Of a stretch of 64,000 nucleotides of DNA, positions 26,378 to 34,258 are shown in pieces. Source of the stretch: Pseudomonadota bacterium (GTDB lineage: Bacteria; Pseudomonadota; Gammaproteobacteria; Xanthomonadales; Xanthomonadaceae). The stretch is from contig JAFEEL010000020.1 in the NCBI GenBank assembly GCA_018241125.1, forward strand, positions 62,001 through 126,000. Reading direction: 5' to 3'. How positions within the stretch are numbered: the stretch's first letter is position 1; the number at the start of each line of letters is the position of its first letter. The notes beneath the pieces are model-generated. The model saw nothing but the letters and a program-made list of their open reading frames with translations, was not told the origin of the DNA and did not search any database. The position numbers and the translations under genes are program-made.

Positions 26378-27079
26378 CTAGCGCACCAGCATCCAGCCGG
26401 TGATCGCCAGCCGATCCTCGCCGGCCCACGGCGACACCAGGCTCACCAGATGCGGCTGCGGCACCTTGAACATCGATAGCGTGTTCCAGCGCGGCAGCAG
26501 GGTGTCGATGACGTTGCCGTCGGCATCGAGAAATTGCAGTTGCCCACCCCAGTCCGCTTTCCAGCGCGGCGTGAGATTGAGGACATAGGCATAGCGCCGG
26601 CCTTCGATGCTGTTCTTATCGTCGTGCACGGTCAGGAACTGGCCGCGCCGATACCGCGTGGCTTGCGCGTTGACGGTATTGATCGACGTATCACCGGTCA
26701 GGTATCGGGCGAACGCGATGAAGTCGTCGCTGTTGAGGAAATCGTAAAGTGCGTGCAGCGGCAGTTCCGGATCCCAGCCTTCAGCACGCGCGCGCCCGAC
26801 CATGTAGCTGTCGTAGACAAACTGGAAGTGCTCACCGGCATCGGCGTATGCGGCATCGAGCACCGCCCGATACCCGGCCTCGTCGAGCGCACCCTCGCGT
26901 CCGTGCGTGCGCGGGGTGGCGCTATCGCTGCGCTCGGCGGTGCGCCACGGCACTTGCGTGGCCAGGCAGTTGCGCAAGAACTCGGCGGCACCGGGTTGCA
27001 GGAAATCGCGGATCTGCACGCGCGAACGCGCAGCCAACTGGTTCCGCCACAGATCGACATCCAGATCGTTGCTGATCAT
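26378..27079 (-). CDS. 2-oxoglutarate/Fe(II)-dependent oxygenase (prolyl-hydroxylase-like)
   Basis: A 233-aa protein with a C-terminal double-stranded beta-helix fold. The facial triad is the His and second Asp in FLTVHDDKNS, and the distal His in VPQPHLVSLV. The 2-oxoglutarate-binding Arg lies in RLAITGWM, and LNLTPRWKADWGGQLQFLD is the conserved strand region. It hydroxylates an unknown substrate, probably a protein side chain or small metabolite, using O2 and 2-oxoglutarate. The upstream gene (27076-28179) overlaps it by ATGA, so the two are co-translated and may act in one process. Its 3' end is 5 bp from the convergent AAA+ gene. Confidence 0.87.
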   Translation of the reverse strand: MISNDLDVDLWRNQLAARSRVQIRDFLQPGAAEFLRNCLATQVPWRTAERSDSATPRTHGREGALDEAGYRAVLDAAYADAGEHFQFVYDSYMVGRARAEGWDPELPLHALYDFLNSDDFIAFARYLTGDTSINTVNAQATRYRRGQFLTVHDDKNSIEGRRYAYVLNLTPRWKADWGGQLQFLDADGNVIDTLLPRWNTLSMFKVPQPHLVSLVSPWAGEDRLAITGWMLVR

Positions 27080-28179
27080 CGCCGGTTCGGCTCCAGCTTG
27101 CCCGACCCCGGCGCGACCTCGCCCAGCGGCGGCACCGGCTCACCGCGGCTGTTGTGCGCCATCCAGCCCGCCGGCGGAGTCAACGCAATGCCGGCGCGCT
27201 GAAACTGGATTTGCAGCACGGCCATCTCGTTGCTGGCATTCGCCCAGTCGGCCGCTGCGGCATCGAGGCGTGCCGGATCGGCGGTGGCCGTCAAGCGCAT
27301 CCAGTTTTCCTGCTGCCACTGCGCGTTGCGCGCCGGCTCGACGTCGGCGGGCGTGGCCTGCCCCGAGACCCGCAGCAGGCCGCGTCCGATCATCCGCCCG
27401 AGCAGGGAATCGCCGTGCACCAGCAGCGTGCGGCCGATCTGCGCGCAGTCGCGGAAGCGCGATGGCGGTGCGTCGGGATTCATCTGGCGCTGACAGGATT
27501 TGACCACCTTGTCGAACGGGGACAGAGCCGTCGCAGACGCCATGCCCATCGCGGCGACCAGCGCGGTCGCTCGCGGCGAGAAACGCGCGGCGGCCGGGTC
27601 GGACGTGGGCACGGGCAACGGATGGCGCGCGTAGACATCCATCCACGCCTTCAGTGCCTGCCCGAGGAAGTCGTCGTAGTCGCGCGCCTTGGCCATCTTC
27701 GCCAATGCCGCATCGATGCCGGCCGTGTCCTTGCGCTGCCATGCCGCATCGACCAAGGGCACCCACGCGGCGGCGTTGTCCGGCTGCAAGCGCGCCAGCG
27801 CGTCGGCGCGCCGCGGGCAGGGATTTTTCACGTCGCAGCCGCTCAGGCGCGGATCGGCGTTGACCCACAGCGCCTGCACCAGCGCATCGTCCGGGGCGGC
27901 CTGCGCGGCGGCGCGCAGCAGCTTGCCGCTGGCGGCTTGTTCGGCGGACGCCGGCTCGCTGCCATCAGTAGCAGGGACGACCGGCAGCAATTGCGATGCC
28001 AGCGCGCGGTCGCGCGGACTGGCGCTGTCACGCAGCGTGCGCACCAGTTCGCGCATGGCCGCCTGATAGGCAGCCTGATCGGCGGCTTGCGCGGTCGTCG
28101 CCGCGGGGTCGGCAACCACCGGTGCGGCTGCGGCCGATCCGCTGGTCAGGGCGAGCAATCCAGCCAGGAACAAGGACAT
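27076..28179 (-). CDS. Secreted helical protein of unknown function
   Basis: 367 aa. A signal peptide MSLFLAGLLALTSGSAAAAP is followed by an Ala/Gln-rich helical region. An ARLQPDNAAAWVPLVDAAW segment is TPR-like. Further on come paired Cys residues (GCDVKNPCPRRAD and FRDCAQIG) and LLVHGDSLLGRMIGRGLL. Its second half resembles the periplasmic region of the 450-aa protein at 22.5-23.9 kb, so both belong to one family. I chose the ATG at 28179: GGAG lies 8 bases upstream and it starts a signal peptide; 33 more open codons upstream lack this. It overlaps the 2OG-oxygenase gene by ATGA. No catalytic motif is visible. Confidence 0.72.
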   Translation of the reverse strand: MSLFLAGLLALTSGSAAAAPVVADPAATTAQAADQAAYQAAMRELVRTLRDSASPRDRALASQLLPVVPATDGSEPASAEQAASGKLLRAAAQAAPDDALVQALWVNADPRLSGCDVKNPCPRRADALARLQPDNAAAWVPLVDAAWQRKDTAGIDAALAKMAKARDYDDFLGQALKAWMDVYARHPLPVPTSDPAAARFSPRATALVAAMGMASATALSPFDKVVKSCQRQMNPDAPPSRFRDCAQIGRTLLVHGDSLLGRMIGRGLLRVSGQATPADVEPARNAQWQQENWMRLTATADPARLDAAAADWANASNEMAVLQIQFQRAGIALTPPAGWMAHNSRGEPVPPLGEVAPGSGKLEPNRR

Positions 28180-28287
28180 GCAGCAAACTCCATTGCGAGC
28201 GCCGCCGCGGCGGCCTGACATCGGCATGCAGCCGCGCCGCGGAGCGCCGTGGGCTTGCGCTGATGGACAAGAACCCAAGTTGGGGAG

Positions 28288-28482
28288 CTAGAACCTGAAT
28301 TTCAACTTGAAGTCTATATCGATGGGCGTCGGTTCGGCTGGAACCGCATGCACGATTGCCGAACTGTACAACTCGCAGGCGTCGATCAGGCTTTGTTCGG
28401 TGCCACGGACAAAAACCGAGCGGTCGCAGTCACGCGAGGCGCAATGCCGACCATCCGGAGCGCCGGCGATTGAACGGCTTGC
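28288..28482 (-). other. Start-less 64-codon open frame downstream of the hybrid kinase
   Basis: Directly after the kinase stop, in the same frame, 64 codons stay open to a TAG at 28290-28288. The peptide has protein-like character (CDRSVFVRGTEQSLIDACEL, then ending PTPIDIDFKLKFRF) but no plausible start codon near its beginning. It may be a gene remnant or chance. The rest of the 28180-28482 gap holds the upstream part of the secreted-protein gene, and I see no other gene. Confidence 0.3.
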
Positions 28483-31368
28483 TCAACTGGTTTGCGCCAG
28501 ATGCAGGCGCAAGCGCTCGGCGGCGGTTTCCACGTCGGTCGACAGTGGCAGGATGTGCGGCCAATCCTCGCGCTTGGCGGCGTCTTCCAGCGCGCGCGCG
28601 GCGGCCGCCAGTTCACCGGCACCCACCAGCAGCGCCGCGCCTTTGAGCTTGTGCGCCTCGCTGGCCAGACGGGTGGCATCGCCGGCCTCGCGGGCGCGGC
28701 GCGCGGCCTGCAGGTCGGCGGCGGTGGCGGCCAGATAGTCGTCCAGCACCAGCCGGGTCTGTTCCGGGTCGCCGCCGGTGATCGCCGCCACCACGCTGCG
28801 GTCGATCGGCACCGGCGCACCCTGGGCTTGCGGCAGGGCCTGCGCCGGCGCGGGTGACGAGGGCGCGGCAAGCCGCGCAGCGGGCGCCGGATTGCCGTCG
28901 CTGATGGTATGCGGCAACCAGCGGATCAGGCACGCGGCCAGCTGCGGAATACTCACCGGCTTGCTCAGGTAGTCGTCCATCCCGGCGGCAAGGCAACGTT
29001 CGGCCTCGCCCTTGAGCGCAGCGGCGGTCAAGGCCACCACCGGCGTGCGCGGCACCCCGCGTTGCGCCTCGTCGGCGCGGATCGCCGCGGCGAGCTGGTA
29101 GCCGTCCATGCGCGGCATGTGGATGTCCGCGAGCACCAGCGCGTGCCGCCCGCTGCGCCACTGCTCCAGCGCGTCCACGCCGTCTTGCGCGGTTTCGCAG
29201 GCGTAACCGGCCAGCGCGAGCTGGCGTGCGACCACCAGCCGATTGGTCGGATGATCGTCCGCCAGCAAGATCAGGCTACGCTCGGCCAACGCCTGCGCCA
29301 CGCTGGGCAGGGCGCGCGGCTGGATCGGCGCCGACGGCGTGGCTGCCTCGTCGGCATCGTCGATCGTGGCCGGGTCGCCTTCGGGCAGGGTGAGCAGCAG
29401 GCGCATGCTGGTGCCCGCGCCGGGCGTGCTCTCCATCGTCACCTGCCCACCCATCAGTTCGGCCAGGCGGCGACAGATCACCAGCCCCAGTCCGGTGCCG
29501 CCGAAGCGCCGGGTGGTGCTGCCCTCGGCTTGGCTGAACGGCCGGAACAACCGCTGCTGCTGCTCGGCGGTGACGCCGATGCCGGTATCGGTGACGCGCA
29601 TGCACACCCGCTCACCGCCCGCGCCGCCGCCTTGGCGTTCCAGCGCCACCAGCACGAACCCGGCTTCGGTGAACTTGATGGCGTTGGACAGGAAGTTCGA
29701 CAGGATCTGCCGCAAACGTAGCGGATCGGCGACGTGCGCCGGCGCCAGATCACGATCAATCTTGCACTCGAGCACCAAGCCCTTGCTGGAGGCCGTGCCG
29801 ATGAAGTTGGCCAAGGTGGAACGCACGAGGTGCTGCAGGCTGATGGTGACCGGCGCCAGCTCCAGGCGCCCGGCTTCGACCTTGGAGAAATCCAGGATGT
29901 CGCCGATGATCCGCAGCAACGAGGCCGCCGATTGCTGGATCACCGTCACCGTGCGCCGCTGGTCGGGGTCGAGGGCGCCGTGCGCGAGCACTTCGAGCAT
30001 GCCGGTGACGCCGATCATCGGGGTGCGGATCTCATGGCTCATCGCCGCCAGGAACTCGCCCTTGGCGCGGCTGGCCTCGCGCGCGGCCACTTCGCTGGCA
30101 CGCAGGGCTTCTTCGAGTTCCTTGATGCGGGTCAGGTCGGTGGCGATCACCAGATGCCCGGTCACCGCGCCCTCCTCGCCACGGATCGCCGAGATCGCCA
30201 GCAGCACCGGCACGCGGCTGCCGTCCTTGCGTTGCAACGTCCATTCCTGCGCTTGCGCGCCCAACTCCAGCAGCAGCGGCAACAGGCGCTCGTCGGGTGC
30301 CAGCTCGCGCCCGAGCAGGGCCGACACCCGTCGATCCACCGCGTCCGGGTCGTCCACCGGCAACACGCGATCGATGTTGGCCTGCCCGATCATCTCGCGC
30401 GCACCGTAACCGCTGAGCAGCTCGGCGTACGGGTTGAAACTGGTGAAGCGCCCGTGCAGGTCGAAGGACATCACCGCCACCTGCGCGGCGGTGAACAGCG
30501 AGCGCTGGAATTCTTCGGAGCGCTCCAGCGTCGCGCGCACCTGTTCGTTGCGCAACATCAGCTCGGCCTGCTCGATCTCGGCATCGCGCACTTCGCCGCG
30601 CAGCGCGAGAAAGCCGTCGAGCACCTCGCCCAGTTCGCCTTCCGGGTGGTAGCGCGGCGCGCTGGTGTAGTCGTGGCGGCGCATCATCGCGGTCGCCGAC
30701 AACAGCGCCTCCACGCCGCGGTAGATGTTCCGCAACAGACCGCTGCCGAACCATGCCGCGAGCAGCAGCGCCAGCACGCTCACGCCGATGCGGATCTGCC
30801 CGGCGCGCAGCGCACGCGCATTTTCCGCAGCGACCTGCTGTTGGCCATGCACGAGCACCAGGGTGCCCAGTTGCTGCAGGCGGGTGGTGACCGGATCCAT
30901 CGCCGGGAACAGCTCGGTGTCGGCGAAATGCCCGATCGCCTTGATGTCCTTCGCCCGCAGGATGTCGCGCAGACGCGCCGCGGCAGCATCGGCGCGCACC
31001 CGCGCCGCGCCGATGTCGGCCAGCAGCGCGGCCTCGTCGGGGGTACGCGGCAGCTTGGCCAGCGTATCCCAGTCACCATCGATGCGCTGCCGCGCCGCGT
31101 CGGCCGCCCGCAGGCCCGCGTCCCACCCCACCAGGTAGTTGCGTACGCGGAACACCGTGCCGATGTCGTCCAGACCATAGCCGTCGGATACCGACTGGAT
31201 CAGGCGCAGGCTGACCAACGTCTGCTGTGCCAATGCATCGAGCGCTCGTTGGTGCGCGCGGCGGTCGTATTCATCCAGCGCCAGCACGCTCGCGCCGGCC
31301 AGGATCAACAGGCCGAACAGGCCGAGCAACTGGAAGCGGATCGCCGAGCTGCCGCGGCCGCGCAGCAC
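28483..31368 (-). CDS. Hybrid sensor histidine kinase (HAMP-PAS-HisKA-HATPase-REC-Hpt)
   Basis: 961 aa, inner membrane. TM1 lies near 13-31 and TM2 near 192-209, enclosing a periplasmic helical sensor (about 32-190). A HAMP domain (210-265), a PAS domain (about 285-415), HisKA with His445 in SHEIRTP, and an ATPase domain (NAIKFTEAG, DTGIGV, GGTGLGLVI) follow. A receiver has Asp748 in ADIHMPRMDG and Lys803 in LSKPV. A C-terminal Hpt has His906 in AHKLKGAAL. It senses an unknown stimulus and feeds a His-Asp-His relay. The GTG start is one base after the REC-EAL stop, so both are one transcript, and the Hpt may phosphorylate that receiver. SixA could dephosphorylate the Hpt. Confidence 0.93.
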   Translation of the reverse strand: MLRGRGSSAIRFQLLGLFGLLILAGASVLALDEYDRRAHQRALDALAQQTLVSLRLIQSVSDGYGLDDIGTVFRVRNYLVGWDAGLRAADAARQRIDGDWDTLAKLPRTPDEAALLADIGAARVRADAAAARLRDILRAKDIKAIGHFADTELFPAMDPVTTRLQQLGTLVLVHGQQQVAAENARALRAGQIRIGVSVLALLLAAWFGSGLLRNIYRGVEALLSATAMMRRHDYTSAPRYHPEGELGEVLDGFLALRGEVRDAEIEQAELMLRNEQVRATLERSEEFQRSLFTAAQVAVMSFDLHGRFTSFNPYAELLSGYGAREMIGQANIDRVLPVDDPDAVDRRVSALLGRELAPDERLLPLLLELGAQAQEWTLQRKDGSRVPVLLAISAIRGEEGAVTGHLVIATDLTRIKELEEALRASEVAAREASRAKGEFLAAMSHEIRTPMIGVTGMLEVLAHGALDPDQRRTVTVIQQSAASLLRIIGDILDFSKVEAGRLELAPVTISLQHLVRSTLANFIGTASSKGLVLECKIDRDLAPAHVADPLRLRQILSNFLSNAIKFTEAGFVLVALERQGGGAGGERVCMRVTDTGIGVTAEQQQRLFRPFSQAEGSTTRRFGGTGLGLVICRRLAELMGGQVTMESTPGAGTSMRLLLTLPEGDPATIDDADEAATPSAPIQPRALPSVAQALAERSLILLADDHPTNRLVVARQLALAGYACETAQDGVDALEQWRSGRHALVLADIHMPRMDGYQLAAAIRADEAQRGVPRTPVVALTAAALKGEAERCLAAGMDDYLSKPVSIPQLAACLIRWLPHTISDGNPAPAARLAAPSSPAPAQALPQAQGAPVPIDRSVVAAITGGDPEQTRLVLDDYLAATAADLQAARRAREAGDATRLASEAHKLKGAALLVGAGELAAAARALEDAAKREDWPHILPLSTDVETAAERLRLHLAQTS

Positions 31369-31369
31369 G

Positions 31370-32569
31370 TCAGTGCCTGGTCTTGCGCCAGTTGCCGATG
31401 GCCTCCGGCAGCCGCTCGCCGGCGACCGCCGGGGAAATCAGGAACCCCTGCGCGAAGTGGCAACCCAACTGCGCAAGCAACTGCCATTCCGCATCGGTCT
31501 CGATGCCCTCGGCCACCACCTTCAAGCCGAGTTTGCGGGCGAGATCCAGGCTGGTCTCGATCATCGCCAGCTTGCGCGGCTGGTCGGGCGCGCGATGCAC
31601 GAACCCGCGGTCGATCTTCAGCTCGGTGAAGGGGATCTGCGAGAGCTGCGCCAGCGAGGAATACCCGGTGCCGAAGTCGTCCACCGACAACCCGAAGCCC
31701 TTCAGGCGCAGGCGCGCCAGCATCGCCAACCCACGCGCGGTGTCGCTCATCACCGAGCTCTCGGTGATCTCCAGCACCAGCTCGTCCGGGCGCATGCCGT
31801 GCTCGCGCACCACCGCCTCGTAGCGGTCGGCCACTTGCGGCCCAACCAGATTGTGCGCCGAAACATTGACCGCCACCCGCACGCGCAAGCCCTGCTCCAG
31901 CCAGCGATTGCGCCAGGCGCAGCTGTCGATGAGCATGCGCGTGGTCAGCTCGTCGATCAGGCCGTTGGCCTCGATCAATGGCAGAAAATGCACCGGGTGC
32001 AGGCAACACCCGCCCGGTTGCACCCAGCGCGCCAGCGCCTCGACGCTGACCACCTTGCCGTTGCCGAACTCCACCTGCGGCTGGAACCACGGCACGATCT
32101 GCCCGTCGGCGAGCGCCTCGCGGATTTGCTCCACGCTCACCGCCACCGCCGCGTCATGCGCGACCGCTTCGCCCACCGGGCTCGCGAGCAGTTCCAGCAC
32201 GTGCCGCAGCTTGTCGACCGACAGCGGTTTTTCCACCGCACCCAGCACCCGCAGCCCCGAAGCCTGCGCCATCACCTGCACCGAGTGCAGCAAGGCCGCA
32301 TCCATCGCGCTGACCACCACGATCGCCGGTGCCAACCGGTGTTGCGCGACCAGGCCGATGAACTCCACGCCATCCATGCCGGGCATGTCCAGATCCACCA
32401 GCACCACGTCCGGCGGGGTCTCGCGCTCGCGCAGCAGCGCCAGCGCTTCCACGCCCTCGGCCGCCTCCAGCACCGCGCCCACGCCCATGTCGGCCAGCAG
32501 CCGCATCCCCAGCCGGCGCTGAAAGCCGTGATCTTCGACCAGCAACACGCTCAGATCCGCGTACTGCAT
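31370..32569 (-). CDS. Response regulator with EAL phosphodiesterase domain
   Basis: 399 aa. An N-terminal receiver (LLVEDHGFQRRL, phosphoacceptor Asp59 in VDLDMPGMDG, KPL Lys near 115) is joined to a C-terminal EAL domain. Active-site elements are VEALARW (EAL), VNVSAHNL, LEITESSV, the DDFGTGYSS loop, LKIDRGFV and VVAEGIET, so c-di-GMP hydrolysis to pGpG is expected. The ATG at 32569 begins at the receiver. Its stop and the kinase GTG are 1 bp apart, and the paired kinase probably controls it. Related receiver-EAL proteins tune biofilm and motility; the counter-acting diguanylate cyclase at 50-52.8 kb is separate. Confidence 0.93.
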   Translation of the reverse strand: MQYADLSVLLVEDHGFQRRLGMRLLADMGVGAVLEAAEGVEALALLRERETPPDVVLVDLDMPGMDGVEFIGLVAQHRLAPAIVVVSAMDAALLHSVQVMAQASGLRVLGAVEKPLSVDKLRHVLELLASPVGEAVAHDAAVAVSVEQIREALADGQIVPWFQPQVEFGNGKVVSVEALARWVQPGGCCLHPVHFLPLIEANGLIDELTTRMLIDSCAWRNRWLEQGLRVRVAVNVSAHNLVGPQVADRYEAVVREHGMRPDELVLEITESSVMSDTARGLAMLARLRLKGFGLSVDDFGTGYSSLAQLSQIPFTELKIDRGFVHRAPDQPRKLAMIETSLDLARKLGLKVVAEGIETDAEWQLLAQLGCHFAQGFLISPAVAGERLPEAIGNWRKTRH

Positions 32570-32707
32570 CGAACCACCCCCCGATCCGAGCTTCGACTCT
32601 ACGCGAGCGCGGCGGGCGGCGACAAGCGCCACGCCAGCGTCTCGATCGAAGGCAGCGCGGCCGGCAGGCGTATCCTGCGCTCGCCGCCACCACGCCCCGA
32701 CGTCGCC

Positions 32708-33364
32708 ATGCCGCAGATCAACGGCCTGTTTTCGGTCCCGTTCGGGTTCGCCCGCCATCCGCAACCCGAAGCGCTCAACGCGAGCTTGCGTGACCTGTTC
32801 GTCGCGCGCGAGGCCGAGGGCACGCGCTGGGCCAACCCCAACCCGTACACCGTGCGCAACGGGCAGTTGTTCGAGAGCCACTTCGACCTGTTCACATGGC
32901 CCGAGCCGTGCGTGCGCGAGCTGCGCGAGTTTTGCATGAACGAGCTGCTGCGCTTGGTCGGTGAGCTCAACCGCTACGACGAAGCGATGGTGCGTCGCAT
33001 CGCCATCGCCACCGACGCGTGGTTCCACATCACCCGCCGTGGCGGGCACTTCGGTGTGCACAACCACCCGATGGCCGCCTGGTCGGGCGTGTACTGCGTG
33101 TCACCCGGACGCCACGACCCCGACCAACCCGACAGCGGGCGGCTGAGCTTCATCAATCCGTTCAGCACCAGTTCGATGTATCTGGACGTCGGCAATTCGC
33201 GGCTGCAGCAACCCTTCCAGTTCGGCAACTACGGTTTCGACCTGATGGCCGGGCAACTGGTGCTGTTCCCCTCGTGGATGCTGCACCACGTGATGCCCTT
33301 TTACGGGCAGGGCGAGCGCATCACGGTCGCGTTCAACTGTGCATTCCGGCTGCGCGAAGGCTGA
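32708..33364 (+). CDS. 2OG-Fe(II) oxygenase family protein (TIGR02466-like)
   Basis: 218 aa. It matches the pattern of the TIGR02466-type putative 2OG oxygenases: IAIATDAWFHITRRGGHFGVHNHPMAAWSGVYCV near the middle (broken here: the key His-x-His lies in HFGVHNHP), and QLVLFPSWMLHHVMPFYG plus RITVAFN near the end with the distal His and Arg. It would use Fe(II), 2-oxoglutarate and O2; the substrate is unknown. A TATCCT -10-like box lies near 32670. The following gene starts 124 bp downstream on the same strand. It is divergent from the receiver-EAL gene. Confidence 0.85.
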   Translation: MPQINGLFSVPFGFARHPQPEALNASLRDLFVAREAEGTRWANPNPYTVRNGQLFESHFDLFTWPEPCVRELREFCMNELLRLVGELNRYDEAMVRRIAIATDAWFHITRRGGHFGVHNHPMAAWSGVYCVSPGRHDPDQPDSGRLSFINPFSTSSMYLDVGNSRLQQPFQFGNYGFDLMAGQLVLFPSWMLHHVMPFYGQGERITVAFNCAFRLREG

Positions 33365-33488
33365 CCGCCGCTCGCCACGAGATCCCCGGCACGCGCGCCC
33401 TGCCGCCGGGACAGGGGCTTGCCCCCAGCGGGCCGCTGGCGAAGAATGGGCGCCCGCCGCCAGCCCCAGCGCGCGACCGGCGCAAACC

Positions 33489-34208
33489 ATGTCCGACCGC
33501 GAAACGCGCAACTTGCTGCTCGACTGCCGCACCGCATTGCGGCGGCACCACAAGCAGTTCGAGGACGATCCGCTGCGCGGCAAGATCGACGCCGCCCTGG
33601 CCGCGCTGGACAAGAAGGGTGACGAAGACGAACTGGCGCAACCGGAAACGCGCACCGCCCAGCAGGTCGCGTACGCATGGCAGATCGCCGCCCGCAGCCT
33701 CAAACTCAGCCACCCGGACGTGTACGAACGCCTGTCGCGCAAGGTGCGCGACATGCTCGACATCCAGGTGCTGCACGACCCGGCCACCGAGATCCTCGCG
33801 CTGGAACACAAGCTGCACGCCGCCCAGTCCGCCCAGCGCACGGCCGACCAGGAGCTGGCGCAACTGCGTCAGGCGCTGGCCGAGGCGATGCCGCTGTTCG
33901 GCAACGACGGCAGCGGCAGCGCGCTCGACTGCGACCTGCGCCGCGTGCAGCTGCTGTTCAAGGCCGCCACCACCGGCGGTGGCGCGGGCATGCCCAAACC
34001 GCCACCGGGCGTGGTCGCCGACCCGTTCGGCCTGACCCACTCGCGCGAGAGCCTGCACGCGGTCGCGCGTGGCCTGCGCGGCCTGAGCCACGGTGAACGC
34101 TCGTGGTGCATCGCCGAGGCGATGGTGCTGTCGGACAAGCGCGAATCCGAACTGCGCCAGCTCGCCGACACCGACCTGGTCAACCTGGTGTTCGCCGGCG
34201 CCGCCTGA
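33489..34208 (+). CDS. Unrecognised protein, helical and partly coiled-coil
   Basis: 239 aa, no signal peptide or membrane segment. The first half (DCRTALRRHHKQFEDDPLRG, ALAALDKKGDEDEL) and the middle (AQSAQRTADQELAQLRQALA) are strongly helical with heptad-like spacing, suggesting a coiled coil at about 105-135. A more conserved-looking C-terminus has PFGLTHSRESLHAVARGLRG, LSHGERSWCIAEAMVL and LRQLADTDLVNLVFAG. I do not recognise the family. The ATG at 33489 is the first start after the oxygenase gene; the spacing from both neighbours (124 and 50 bp) allows a shared transcript. Codon use matches the neighbours, so it looks like a real gene. Confidence 0.65.
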   Translation: MSDRETRNLLLDCRTALRRHHKQFEDDPLRGKIDAALAALDKKGDEDELAQPETRTAQQVAYAWQIAARSLKLSHPDVYERLSRKVRDMLDIQVLHDPATEILALEHKLHAAQSAQRTADQELAQLRQALAEAMPLFGNDGSGSALDCDLRRVQLLFKAATTGGGAGMPKPPPGVVADPFGLTHSRESLHAVARGLRGLSHGERSWCIAEAMVLSDKRESELRQLADTDLVNLVFAGAA

Positions 34209-34258
34209 TCGCCGGGCGGATGTTTCCCTTCTCGCCCCACGCGGGCGATGATGCGGGC

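Noticed and set aside
28386..28454. Short frame MVGIAPRVTATARF... in the kinase downstream gap
   Set aside because: 22 codons, no ribosome site, and overlaps the more protein-like frame in another phase.
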